Shown here in pieces: positions 1 through 10,637 of a stretch of 64,000 nt of DNA. The stretch comes from Paulownia fortunei (taxonomy: Eukaryota; Streptophyta; Magnoliopsida; Lamiales; Paulowniaceae), in assembly GCA_019321725.1 (NCBI GenBank), contig CM033120.1, positions 3,875,341 to 3,939,340 of the forward strand, written 5' to 3'. Each line of letters begins with the position of its first letter. The first letter of the stretch is position 1. Both the position numbers and the translations under genes were made by a program. The notes below the pieces were generated by a model. The model searched no databases. It was given only the letters and a program-made list of their open reading frames with translations, and was not told the DNA's origin.

Positions 1-1705
1 AATATGAGACAAAAAAGATGGTTAGAACTTGTGAAGGATTATGATTATGTGATCAACTATCATCCTGGTAAAGCGAATGAGGTTGCAGTGCATTGAGAAG
101 AAAATCCACGTCTTCTCTTTTTATTATACAAAAGTCAATATTACTGGATTTGCAGATATTAGAGCTTGAAATTGTACATAGAGGGAAAAAGTGTTCATTG
201 TCAGCCTTAGTGTTGAGACCTGCACTTCAAGATAGAATCAGAGAAGGTCAAAAGGTGGATATGCATTTGTGTAGATTGAAAAGAATGATTGAGGCTGGAA
301 AGAGGCCAGACTTCTCTATTACTGATGATGGGATTATTCGATATAAAGGGAGACTATGTGTGCCGTTTGACAAGGCCATGAAAGGAGATATTTTAGAAGA
401 AACTCATACTACCCCTTACTCAGTACACCCAGGTAGAACAAAAATTCATAAGGACTTACAACAACATTATTGGTGGCCTAAAATGAAGAGAGATATAGAA
501 AAATTTGTGGCTGAATATCTAACTTGTCAACAAGTTAAGATTGAACATCAAAGACCATTAGTGTTGTTGAAGCCTTTGTTGATTCCAGCGAGGAAATGGG
601 AGCACATTACAATGGACTTTGTGCTTGGATTAGATAGAACACAAAAAGGGTATAATTCCATATGGGTATATGGGTGATTGTTGAAAAATTAACTAAATCA
701 ACCCATTTTCTTCCAGTGAAATCCACATACAATATGGACCAGTATGCTCAACAATATATTAAAGAGATAGTCAGGTTACATGGGGTGCCAGTTTTAATAG
801 TGTCTAATAGAGATCCTAAGTTTACATCTATAATTTGGAAGAGCTTACACAGTACCATGGGAATGAAACTTGCATTCAGTATAGCATTTCATCCACAAAG
901 TGACGGGCAATCAAAGAGGGTTATTCAGATATTAGAGGATATGTTAAGAGCTTGTGTGCTTGATTTTCAAGGGAGTTGGGATGCAAAGCTTCCATTAGTG
1001 GAGTTTACTTATAATAATGGCTACCAATCGACAATTGGAATGGCGCCTTATGAAGCATTGTATGGAAGGAAATGTAGATCTCCAGTTCATTGGGATGAAG
1101 TTGGAGAACGAAGCCTACTTGGTTCAGAAATAGTTCAACATACTGCTAAGGTAGTGGAGAAGATATGAGAGAGAATGAAGATTGCGCAGAGTAGATAGAA
1201 AATTTATGTAGATAAACGGAGAAAAGATCTAGAGTTTTCTATTGGGGATCATGTGTTCTTAAAAGTAGCTCCCATGAAAGGTGTTATGAGATTTGGAAAG
1301 AAAGGAAAACTCAACCCAAGGTATGTCTGCCCATTCGAGATTCTCGAAAGAGTTGGTGATAAAGCTTATAGAGTGGCCTTACCTCCATCATTATCTAGTG
1401 TTCACAATGTTTTGCATGTGTCTATGTTGAGAAAGTACATTTCAAACCCTTCTCATGTGTTAAGTTATGAATCATTGGAATTGACTCCTGATTTAGCTTA
1501 TGAAGAGAAACCAGTGCAAATTTTGGATCATAAGGAAAAAGAGTTGAGAATGAAAAAGATTCGACTTGTTAAATTATTATGGAGGAATCGTTCTATAGAA
1601 GAGGCCATGTGGGAAAGAGAAGAAGAAATGCAGAGCAAGTATCCAGAATTATTTGGTACGTCAAATTTTGAGGACGAAATTTTTATAAGGAATAAAGGAT
1701 TGTAA
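1..1705 (+). pseudogene. chromovirus pol remnant: RNase H end, integrase, chromodomain
   Basis: Translated pieces in order: the RNase H C-terminus (LELVKDYDYVINYHPGKANE, to about 86), the integrase zinc-binding domain (about 390-545), the integrase core (about 580-1000) and a chromodomain-like tail (1390-1680). Lesions seen: an apparent 1-bp loss near 88 that ends the RNase H frame; Tyr in place of the first Cys of the zinc CxxC (read as EYLTCQ); an 8-bp tandem duplication at 660-667/668-675 that shifts the frame; Asn (806-808) where the second catalytic Asp is expected; Lys (914-916) where the catalytic Glu is expected; stops TGA 1166-1168 and TAG 1196-1198. The last frame ends with TAA at 1703-1705, inside the LTR start. 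Integrase would join the DNA copy to the host chromosome, and the tail would bind chromatin; this copy cannot do either. Confidence 0.9.
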
Positions 1706-3988
1706 TGCCCAATTCTCTCCTACATAGCCAATAATAAGTATCTTGCATGAATATACATCTAATCAATGTGTATTATTGAATTATGGCATACAAATAACAT
1801 GATTGCACAAACTTGAATAATTATTATTATTATATGCTCTAGTTATGCTTTAACATACATTAGTACATGAAATATGTGATCAAACTTTTGTTTCTTGATT
1901 TAACATATTCCTTAAGTGCCTTTTTGCAGTTAAAAGCTCGGTATCTCAGTTAAGGAAGATTGATGTGTTGAATGGTCATGAAATGAATTATTCGTATTGC
2001 TCCATACTTGTTACATTCGAAAGCGATTATTTGCCTAAACATTTGCTTTAAAAATATTACATTTGGCTAAGAACTAAAAGTATGCAAAATGGTGCAATTT
2101 GATTGGTTGGTTGACTAGGTTGCATGAAATCATTTTAAACTGCATTGCACTTGATTATAACACCAAAGCATCATTTTTTGTCATCTCCTTAGCCCATGAA
2201 CATGGCTTTTGGAATGAGAAGACACCAAGTATGATGCAACCAATCATCACCCTCCACTTACCTCTCTTTGAAAGGTCAAAGAAATCATTTTCATCCATAT
2301 TTCTTGTGGAAGCACCTAAAAATGACCAGCCGTTATTCTCCTAAGTTTCTCCCAAATTTATACACTCTCATACTCACAAAAATTGAATTCAATCCATAGG
2401 AATTCATAGAACACAAAATAGAACAAGTTCCACCCTTTTTAAGCTTGAAAACCGTTGATTTTGAAGTTTAATTTCAACTTAATCAAGGTATATTCTTTTT
2501 CAATGTTTCTTATGATGAATTTTTAGTATCTTGGATGGTTACATGTTTTAGTATGTTTTTGTATGATTGAAAACTTAAGTAAGTTACACTTGAAGCCAAA
2601 ACTAAGCTAGTTAAGCTAGATTTTAGCAAAATTGATAGTCTTATGAAATATGCTTAATTTACTTATTTCTATTAACCTTGTAATGCTTATATTGTGTTTG
2701 GAAGTTCCTTTGAATGATTTAAAGCAATAGCAATTAGTTTGCTTAATTGAAGGGTATAATCAATTTAAGTTAGAACCGAATTTACGTCATGTTAATTTGG
2801 ATTGTATGCATGTTTTAGGGGCTGTCCTAATAATTATGTTTGAATTATTAGTTATTTAATGGCTTCCCTAATGTTTAATGTCTTGAATTAGTAGTAAAAT
2901 ATGGACTATGCATTATTTTTAAGGTTATGTAATTGATATGGAATTATTTATAAAAGATTAGAAAGTGTGTAGGAACTTTAACTAGAATAGACTAAATGAT
3001 TTATAAAAAGGATATTAAATGGGATTTGATTATGTTAGGCCTTTAACACATCCTATCTTCCAAACAGATTGGTCTTTTCACTTGCCACAAAGTGGACTTG
3101 AGGTAAGTTGAACCTTTCATTTTCTATATCACAAGAATCATATAATGTTTGTTCATGTTTTAATGTGATTGTTATTGTTTGTCAAATTATATAATGTTTG
3201 ATGCATTTATGGTTTATGAAGCATGACACTAATAAGAATATAATGAGATTTTTGAAAAGGAAGTATGGTACTTGATTAATGGTCGGGTGGACAATGGACG
3301 CGAGAGGGACCGGTGGACCCAACAAATGGCGGCAAATACTTGAGATTGAAAAATCGATATAGAAAAGTCACAATGAATGAGATTGAATATGGCTAATACC
3401 TGAGGTTGAAAGACCAAGTATGGAAACCCCGTATTAGTTCTCTTATTGTCCAATCATTATGAACAGGTTTCGAAAATCACAGTCTATCGCTATTAGTTAG
3501 GTACCACACTTCAAGGGCCCTAAACAATAATTTATGAATAAAAGTTATTAAATAGAATAATGCATTTAATGATTTATGAGATGTGCATATATGTTATTTG
3601 TTATTGCATCAGTTTCATCTTAATGATCCTTTAGCTCATTAGATTCATGTGATGCAGGTGGAAATGTACAGGTTTAGAGGTTGACTGAGTCTCTAAAGCG
3701 GCCGGATAGAGATTTGTTCATATGCCATGCTTCGAACTATTTTGTAGTTTATTTTGAAAACTCTGTTTTGTTTTTAAATAAACCGCTCTGTTATGGTTTT
3801 GTAAACAGATATACTCAGTTTTGATATATGTATATGGTGTGTTTAAAACGATTCAAGTTCTTTCTCTTATAGCTAAAAATGAGAACTTTTATTAAAATCA
3901 TAACTCTAATATTGATAAAAAATTAACATTTCTTGACTTAAGTGTATCAACTTGTTTAGGCTCTGTAGTTAGATTAAGGGGTGTTACA
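1701..3988 (+). repeat. 3' LTR of Tekay-like chromovirus
   Basis: Begins TGTAAT at 1701 right after the end of pol and ends TTACA at 3984-3988, giving a 5-bp terminal inverted repeat TGTAA/TTACA. Its length of 2288 bp suits this clade. The edge is confirmed because 3989 onward is homologous, in reverse orientation, to the tail of the Athila-like elements (28095 leftward). A piece of a related LTR recurs in reverse at 61112-61304. Short reading frames here (2099-2344, 3229-3453) have no recognisable homology and are not called genes. Confidence 0.85.
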
Positions 3989-4548
3989 CATTCATATAGA
4001 ATGACACTTTGTGTTATAGGTCCATCGAGCACATTTATGACAAACTTGCATTTTTTTTGCCCTTTATTTTTTTGAATATGTGCTTTTGCCAAAATCAGAC
4101 ATGTATCTAGTAAGGAAGTTTGAAAACTCATGTGAAACTCACATGCTACTCTTACCTTTGCTTTAATTATCCATCGTATATCCCTAGGGATATTCTTGTG
4201 CATAAGCATTCTTAATCTTTCAATCCTGGTTTTATAAATTTTAAAATTGTATTTTTAGGAAAAAAAGAAAACCGCTTCTTGAGAATTAGAAAAAAGTCAT
4301 CCATTTTAAAAAGAACAAAAAAAGAGAATGAGAAAAAGAGAGAAACTTTGTACAGAGATAACTAATAAATTTAGCTTCAATAGGCATGCAGTACCATTAT
4401 CCGCCACTTAATAAAAAAAATAAAAGAAAAGAAAAGAAAAGAAAAGAAAAGAAAGAAGCCTACAAAACAAATAAAGTTAGAGAAAATATGGATATATGTA
4501 TACACATACTGTTCATAACAAGGGTTAGAAAAAGAATTTTCTCTTGTG
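3989..4548 (-). other. post-integrase tail of element A
   Basis: Untranslated-looking segment downstream of integrase. It is co-linear in reverse with 27545-28095 of element G and 22340-22745 of element H. A 103-codon frame at 4209-3898 (starting MLMHKNIPRDIR) is open only in this copy, and I do not recognise it. An (AAAAG)n microsatellite occupies about 4422-4455. In G and H this tail leads into the LOG-derived gene; that part of A would be left of the chromovirus and is not visible. Confidence 0.65.
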
Positions 4549-4816
4549 AAAATTAATTTTCTACAAACAGTTTAATTCTTTGTCCATTTACTTTGAATAT
4601 GTTACTATTTCTAGTATTCTCAATATCAATCACCCCATAAGGATATACCTCTTTTACAATAAAAGGACTCCGCCTTGATCTCAATTTTTTAGGAAATAAA
4701 TGCAATCAAGAATTATAAAGAAAAACCTTTTAACCAACCTCAAATGTTTTTCTTGAAATTTTATTATCTTGAAATTCTTTGATTCTTACTTTATGAATTT
4801 TAGAATTCTCATATGT
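4549..4816 (-). pseudogene. integrase C-terminus fragment of element A
   Basis: On the minus strand this reads the end of the Athila-like integrase, matching 27290-27545 of element G. It joins directly, near 4816, to RT sequence that should lie well upstream in pol (the region just after the GTFAYQ-type motif). A large internal deletion has therefore removed the rest of RT, RNase H and most of integrase. Stops interrupt the frame. Confidence 0.75.
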
Positions 4817-5640
4817 ATCGTTTCTCAATACTTGAAGTATACATCGTTGGAATGTAGCTGGTGCATTACATAATCCAAAAGGCGTCATTTGATATGCAAA
4901 AGTACCAAAATGACATGTAAAAGTAATTTTATCTTGATCTTCAAGTGCAATTCTAATTTGATTATACCCTGAATATCCATATAAGAAGCATTAAAATTCA
5001 TGTCTTGATTATACCCTGAATATCCATATAAGAAGCAGTAAAATTCATGTCCCGCAACTCTTTCTAATATTTGATCCATAAAAGGTAACAAAAAATGATA
5101 TTTCTAGTAACTGAGTTGAGTTTCCTATAGTCAATGCACATTCACCAATAATAGAACAATCCTGGTTGAAATTAATTCATCATTTTCATTCTTGACTATA
5201 ATAATTTCAGATTTCTTAGGTATAACTTGAGTAGGACTTACCTATTTGCTGTAAGAAATAGGATAAATGATTTCATTATCTAAGAGTTTAATGACTTCAT
5301 TTTTCACTACTTGTTTCATATTAGGATTTAACATTCGTTGTATTTCTCTAAATGGTTTAACATTTTCCTCTTGATAGATGTTATGTGTGCAAATTAAAGG
5401 ACTAATACCTTTAATGCCAGCAATGATCCATCCTAAAGCATTTTTATGCATTTTCAGAGTTTCGATCAACTTACCTTCTTGGGTTGCATCAAACTTGGAA
5501 GAAATTATTATTGAAAAAGTCTTATTCTCACCCAAATAAGAGTATTTCAAATCAAATGGCAAATGTTTCAAATCAATCATGGGAGCTTTAATACTTGATG
5601 GAATAGATTGTACTTTTGATGATGAAAGTTCTTCAAACCT
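4817..5640 (-). pseudogene. reverse transcriptase N-terminal part, element A
   Basis: Minus-strand translation begins with a 112-codon open stretch (5580-5242) containing YSYLGENKTFSIIISSKFDA and a LNPNMKQVVKNEVIKLLD stretch, typical of the Athila/Tat pol linker and RT start. It continues with LPFMDQILERVAGHEFY at about 5091-5040. A 47-bp tandem duplication (4960-5006 and 5007-5053) repeats the YGYSGYNQ coding segment and breaks the frame. The catalytic FMDD region is absent because of the deletion near 4816. RT would copy element RNA to DNA; this copy cannot. Confidence 0.85.
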
Positions 5641-5869
5641 TGGCTTCTAAAAATATTTTTCTTATACCTACAAAAATTCAAAGAGAGTATTAGAGTGTCT
5701 TTTTACAAATACTTTCACTTTCAAAATAAGTTTCTAGAGAATCAAAGAAATTAGTGAAAGTAAAATATTCGTGAACAAGTTTTTCAATTGAATCCACTTC
5801 ATGTACTTCGACATCTTCAGAAGGTTGCTTACAAATATTAAACACATTTAGTTCCAAAGTCATATACTA

Positions 5870-6320
5870 CTCCTATAATTAATTAGAGTATTTGAAGTTG
5901 TAAGAAAAAAACAACCCAAAATGATAGAAATCTGTGTATGTGTATGTGCAACAAGCTTTGTGTCCAAAACAATAAAATCCACTGGAAAGTAAAACTTATC
6001 AATTTATACCAACACATTTTCTACTACGCCCTTTGAAACTTTAATCAAACAGTCAGCTAGTTGAAGCACAACATAAGTTGTTTTAAGTTCTCCTGAACCT
6101 AACTATTCATAAATTGAGAAAGGTAGAAAATTTACACTAGCACCAAGATCAAACAAAGCACACCTTATTTTAATGTTTCCTTTGGTACATGAAATGGTTG
6201 GACAATGTGGATCTTTGTACTTGGGTTGAGTAAATTGTTGAATGATTGAACTAATACTTTTAGTTAAAAATGCCTTCTTTTGAACATGATATTTTTTTAT
6301 TGTACACAAGTCTTTCAAAA
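5870..6320 (-). pseudogene. aspartic protease remnant, element A
   Basis: The minus-strand frame 6318-6103 ends with CALFDLGASVNFLPFSIYE, the retropepsin active-site region in Athila-type elements (D-L-G-A in place of the usual D-S/T-G-A). The homologous frame continues leftward past a stop (after SIYE) to about 5870. The protease would process the Gag-Pol polyprotein. It lies between gag and RT, the normal order. Stops and frameshifts make it non-coding now. Confidence 0.8.
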
Positions 6321-6339
6321 ATAACGCATAAGGTGGAAC

Positions 6340-7880
6340 TTACTTGATTACATCCAACAATAGAATATTAATCTTGACTTGTTTAAAAACTTCAAAGATT
6401 TCAGTATTTGAGTTCAACTTTTAATTCGGTTGCAATCTTTGAAGAAAAAAGAGCTAAAGGTGAGTATTTTTCTTTTTCATCATTTTCAAACTCTCATTCC
6501 TTAAACTTACCTTCATCATCAAGACTATTTCCACTCTTCATTTCTGAAGGTGGATTAGAAACTTTCTCCTTGGGATGAACAATCTTGTCAACAACTTTTT
6601 CTCCTTGATTGAATTTTTATCTAAAGAAGAAACATGACACTGAGTGGAAGGATTAGGTTGAGGTTGAGCAGAAAATTTACCTTTTTCATAAGTACACAGA
6701 GACGCTGTCAGTGTTGAAAGTGTGCTTTCGATCTCATTGATGACTTATGAAGTTTGGTTATTAATGTTTGTTTGTCCTTGCAATTCTTGCAAAGTCTCCT
6801 CAAGGGATTTTGTATGCGGAGCTGAATAAGAAAGAAAGTTTGGTGACTTTTGTGAATGTAGCAGTTAGGCACGGTTATCATCTCACCAACTAAAATTAGG
6901 ATGATTTCTCCATTGTGGATTGTAAGTTTCAGAATATGAAGAATAAAAAGACTTTTTGAATATGTTCATAACATTTGCTTGTACTGAAATATTTGGGCAT
7001 TCATTGGTGGAGTGTCCAACAAGTTCATAAATGCTATAAACTTCTTCATCTTACACATATCTGATTTCTTTTACTTTTTTAAGTTTCATCACCTAAACTT
7101 TTCTTGTTAAGCTAGCAATCCTAGCATTTAGATAATCTTCTTAATTAAGGTAATATTTTTCTATATTACTATTAGCAAGATTAAATCTAATAGAACATTT
7201 GGAAGAATTAATCATATGCCATGGTTGAGAATTTTCTACCAAATGGTCAAGATATTATAGGGCTTCATTAGGTTCTTTATCAAAAAACTCATCATCACAT
7301 ATTGTTTCAATAAATTATTTTGTTTCAGGAATTAAACATTCATAAAAGCAACTAATTAAGTGCCATTTTTCAAAATTATGATGTGGCATGAATCTAACAA
7401 ATCTTTAAATCTTTCCTAATATTAAAAGAAAACTTCATTAGAATTTTGAGAAAAATTTTGGATTTGTTTTTTCAAAGTATTAGTTTTATGAGTTGGAAAG
7501 AATTTTTTCAAAAATTCAATTTGCATTTCTTTCCAAGTTCCAACTGACCTATGTTTCAAAGAGTTAAGCCAAAGTTTTGCTTTATCTTTTAAAGAAAAAG
7601 GAAATAATTTGAGCTTAATAATATCATTTGTACAAGTTTGACCTTCAAAAGTGGTACATACTTTATCAAATTCTTTCAAATGCAAGTAAGGGCTTTTAGA
7701 GTCTAAACCATAGAAATTAGGAAGTAAAGGGATCATACCTGGTTTGAATCGAAATTTATTTGCATTGAGAGGAAAAATGAAACAAAAAAGAGAAAAATTT
7801 CGAGGAGGTTGCAAGTAATAACGCATGGTACGCACCTATTGATTCTCATTTTTATTTTGGACACTTTTATATTTAGCCAT
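6340..7880 (-). pseudogene. gag remnant, element A
   Basis: On the minus strand an ATG at 7880 starts MAKYKSVQNKNENQ followed by a stop. The frame then continues as 7835-7422 with the Retrotrans_gag pattern of the Athila clade: FPLNANKFRFKPGMIPLLPN, YLHLKEFDKVC, LKLFPFSLKDKAKLWLNSL and FLKKFFP. Further left, a degraded CCHC-knuckle region (about 7000-7060) and an NPQWRNHPNF segment (about 6890-6930) are visible. Gag forms the particle that packages element RNA. The copy has many stops. Confidence 0.85.
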
Positions 7881-8041
7881 GATAGAAGTGTGTGGAGGTG
7901 ACTTAAATAATTTTTCAAACAAAGTTTCAGAATTATTTCTAACTAAGCAACGAGAATTATGACTACAATATCATTTGAACATATAATCACACAATATTTA
8001 CAAAGGGAAAATATTTATAAACCTGAATACTTACCTTACCT

Positions 8042-8059
8042 TCCCAGGCAACGATGCTA
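8042..8059 (-). other. primer-binding site, element A
   Basis: Six bases inside the LTR edge, the minus strand reads TAGCATCGTTGCCTGGGA. This matches 14 of 18 positions of the tRNA-Asp-type site common in Athila-like elements (recalled from knowledge of the family); three of the four differences are G-to-A or C-to-T. Its position confirms that 10637-8066 is the 5' LTR. Confidence 0.65.
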
Positions 8060-9131
8060 AAAACTTGCTACAACATTAAGGTTGCAAATACAATTATAGG
8101 TTGTGTCAAGTAATAAATTATTCAAGAGGCCGAGGTCGATCCATAGGGAAGTAGTTTGAAATTTTTGGGATTATATTTTTTAAAAGACAGGATTTATGTA
8201 GTTTAGAATATAAAGAAAAATTTATACTATAACTACAAAATCAAAGTAATAAAAGTACTGAGTATTAAGGATTCGCTCTTAAGTTTTGGATAGAGAAATG
8301 ATTAATTATTCTTTTTACCTCTTTTAAATACCACTATAGAAATCTATATATATGAAGGCTCCAATGAGAAGATGTTATCAAATAGCTCATGTATTAAGGT
8401 AATCATGATATTGTCTTACTGTTTGCAAATTATCTCTTAACACCAATACTTGTTTATGGGATCAAGTATTTATGCACACCTTTATCTATAACAAATCAAG
8501 GTTTCACGTTAGTAGTCGGTGGGGTAGAACCGTACAATAAGTTAAATGAACCCAAGTATTTTTTATCTTATTGGTGATATAAAAATCAAGAATCACCACT
8601 AAACAAGAAGGGTTTTAATGCCAACACTTATTGATGGGATCAAGTATTTATGCACACTTTTGTTTACAACAAATTAAGGTTTCACATTAGCAATAGGTGG
8701 GTAGAATCGTATAATAAGCTAAATGAACTCAAGTATTTGTTGTGCCATTGGTGATACACAAATCAAGAATTGCCACTAAATAAGAAGAAAATTTAGGAAA
8801 AATTATGCACATTTATAACCTGAACATTAAACACGTTCAAAAATGAAAACGATAAAACTACACACCTGAACATTATGTACTTTTATAACCATTCTTCTTC
8901 CTCTATCAAGAGCTTGACTCTTTCTCCTCAGCTTACATGAAATTTACAAAGACATAATGAAAGTAAAAAAGACTAAAAATAGAAGAGAAACTACATAATA
9001 CATTTCTATTACTATTAGAAAACTTATATTACTACTAGAAAACTTAGCCTAAAGAAAGACAATAATAAAACTTTCTTTCCCACTATAAGGGTTTTTGTGC
9101 GTGTGTGTGTTGAATGACATTAAATAGCCCC

Positions 9132-9139
9132 TATTTATA
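9132..9139 (-). promoter_or_regulatory. LTR TATA box, inner duplicate
   Basis: TATAAATA on the minus strand, in the same context (ctactataaatag) as the single TATA box of the related LTRs at 21189, 25566, 31312 and 41059. It is the second of two in this LTR. Confidence 0.55.
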
Positions 9140-9850
9140 GTAGAAGAGTGCCTAGATTGACATCTCCAAATTCACTCCAAATGCACTCCAAATTAACTTT
9201 AAATATAATCTAAATTCACATGTCCTTTTTAGATCTGAATTTTGTCATCCATTTTTCTCTATGAAATTAATTGATTTTGGAAACGTGATCCACATAAAAG
9301 TTGTAGATTTATCCTTTAGCTTCATTTGTCAACTTGAATGACCTAATTCCAAGAAAATTATCCTTGATTTAAGGAGATGTGTCAGCATAGATAGATTTTT
9401 TCCAATGGTCTCACTTGGGAAAATTTTCTGCTATAATTAAGCTGAATTGGACTCAGCTTGCAACATCAAAGTTATAATTCTATCTCTTGATTTCAAATGA
9501 AGTAAACTTTAGGTCCATAGGGTTTTTGAGCATGGAGTTATGCCCAAAATACCAAAATTCAGAATCATACAATAAGTTAAATGAACTCAAGTATTTGTTG
9601 TGCCATTGGAGATACATAAATCAAGAATCACCTCAAAACAAGGAGGGTTTTAATCAAAAATTAAAATAAAAATACAACACATCATCAGCTAAATGAAATT
9701 TAGAACAATATAATGAAAGTAGAAAAGGATAAAAATAGAGAAAATATTTCTATTACTACTAGAAAACTTAGCCTAAAGAAAGACAATAATAAAACTTTCT
9801 TTCCCTCTTTAAGGGTTTTTTATGTGTCTTGAATGACATCCAAAAGACTC

Positions 9851-9858
9851 TATTTATA
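9851..9858 (-). promoter_or_regulatory. LTR TATA box, outer duplicate
   Basis: TATAAATA on the minus strand, first of two in this LTR, at the expected U3/R boundary of the original unit. Confidence 0.55.
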
Positions 9859-10637
9859 GTAGAAGAGTGTCTAAATTGGCATCTCCAAATTCACTCCAAA
9901 TGCACTCCAAATTAATTTTAAATATCCTTTAAATCCACATGTCGTTTTTAGATTTGATTTTTGTCATATATTATTCTCTCTGAAATCAATTGATTTTGGA
10001 ATTGTGATCACCATGAAAGCTTTAAGTTTGTTGTCTATTACTTCATTTTCCAACTTGATCACCTAATTTCAACTACTAGGGAGAAAGTTATACTTGATTT
10101 AAGAAAATGTGTCAGCATAGATAGATCATTTCCAATGCACACATATGGACAAATTTTATGCTATAATCAAGCTTGAATTAGGTGGGCTTCCAACAACAAT
10201 GTTGTAATTCTATTTTTTGACTTTCAAATGAAGTAAGATTCAAGTTCATAAGGCTTTTGAGTATGAAGTTATGCCCAAAATACAAAAACTGCATAAGTTT
10301 GGAAACTTGCTTATTTTGAATTTAATGTAAGCCCAACAATCACTTGCAAAGTCCAAGTGATATATTGCATATATTTTGATCTACACATGATGGACTTAGG
10401 CAAAAAAATGTCCATTTTCATCTAGTTGTGATGCTTCTTTGATCCAATAAAATATTCTCTCTCAACTTGCTCATGAAATATATTATCTTCTTTAATTTTA
10501 TTTTGGCTCTTTTTGATCTCTTTTTGTTCATTGATTCTCTAACACAACATATTAATAAAACTTTATTATTAACAAGAATAAAACAACGAAAGTATAATGG
10601 ATTTGATATAAAAATATGTCAAAATATGCACTTATCA

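Larger units (their letters stand above)
1..3988 (+). mobile_element. Del/Tekay-like chromovirus, 3' part (Ty3/gypsy)
   Basis: The 3' part of a Ty3/gypsy LTR retrotransposon entering from the left edge: end of RNase H, integrase, a chromodomain-like C-terminus, then a 3' LTR. The domain order and the C-terminal segment ending in ...MWEREEEMQSKYPELF are typical of plant Del/Tekay chromoviruses. The 5' LTR, gag and RT lie outside the window. The right boundary at 3988 abuts a different retroelement on the opposite strand, so this copy probably inserted into that older element. The 5-bp target duplication cannot be tested without the left flank. Confidence 0.88.
3989..10637 (-). mobile_element. 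Athila-like element A (Ty3/gypsy), 3'-truncated
   Basis: Read on the minus strand: 5' LTR (10637 to 8066), primer-binding site, gag, protease, start of RT, an internal deletion, the C-terminus of integrase, then a noncoding tail cut at 3989 by the chromovirus LTR. Its sequence is the same family as elements G, H, E and LTR fragment F in this window. The 3' LTR would lie left of the chromovirus, outside the window. Its 5' end at 10637 lies against a copia integrase frame, so it probably inserted into that element. Confidence 0.85.
8066..10637 (-). repeat. 5' LTR of element A, with internal duplication
   Basis: Minus-strand LTR beginning TGATAAGTGCATATTTTGAC at 10637 and ending ...TGTAGCA at 8066, 2572 bp. 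It is longer than its relatives (1733 and 1870 bp) because the segment from mid-U3 through the start of U5 is repeated in tandem: about 10290-9557 and 9556-8820, junction near 9556. It also holds two copies of the ~177-bp U5 module (about 8440-8800). The small frames at 9487-9669 and 10467-10655 are not genes. Confidence 0.85.

Noticed and set aside
3229..3453. 74-codon minus-strand ORF
   Set aside because: Lies inside the chromovirus LTR with no homology that I recognise.
9487..9669. 60-codon ORF on the plus strand
   Set aside because: Antisense within the duplicated LTR of element A.
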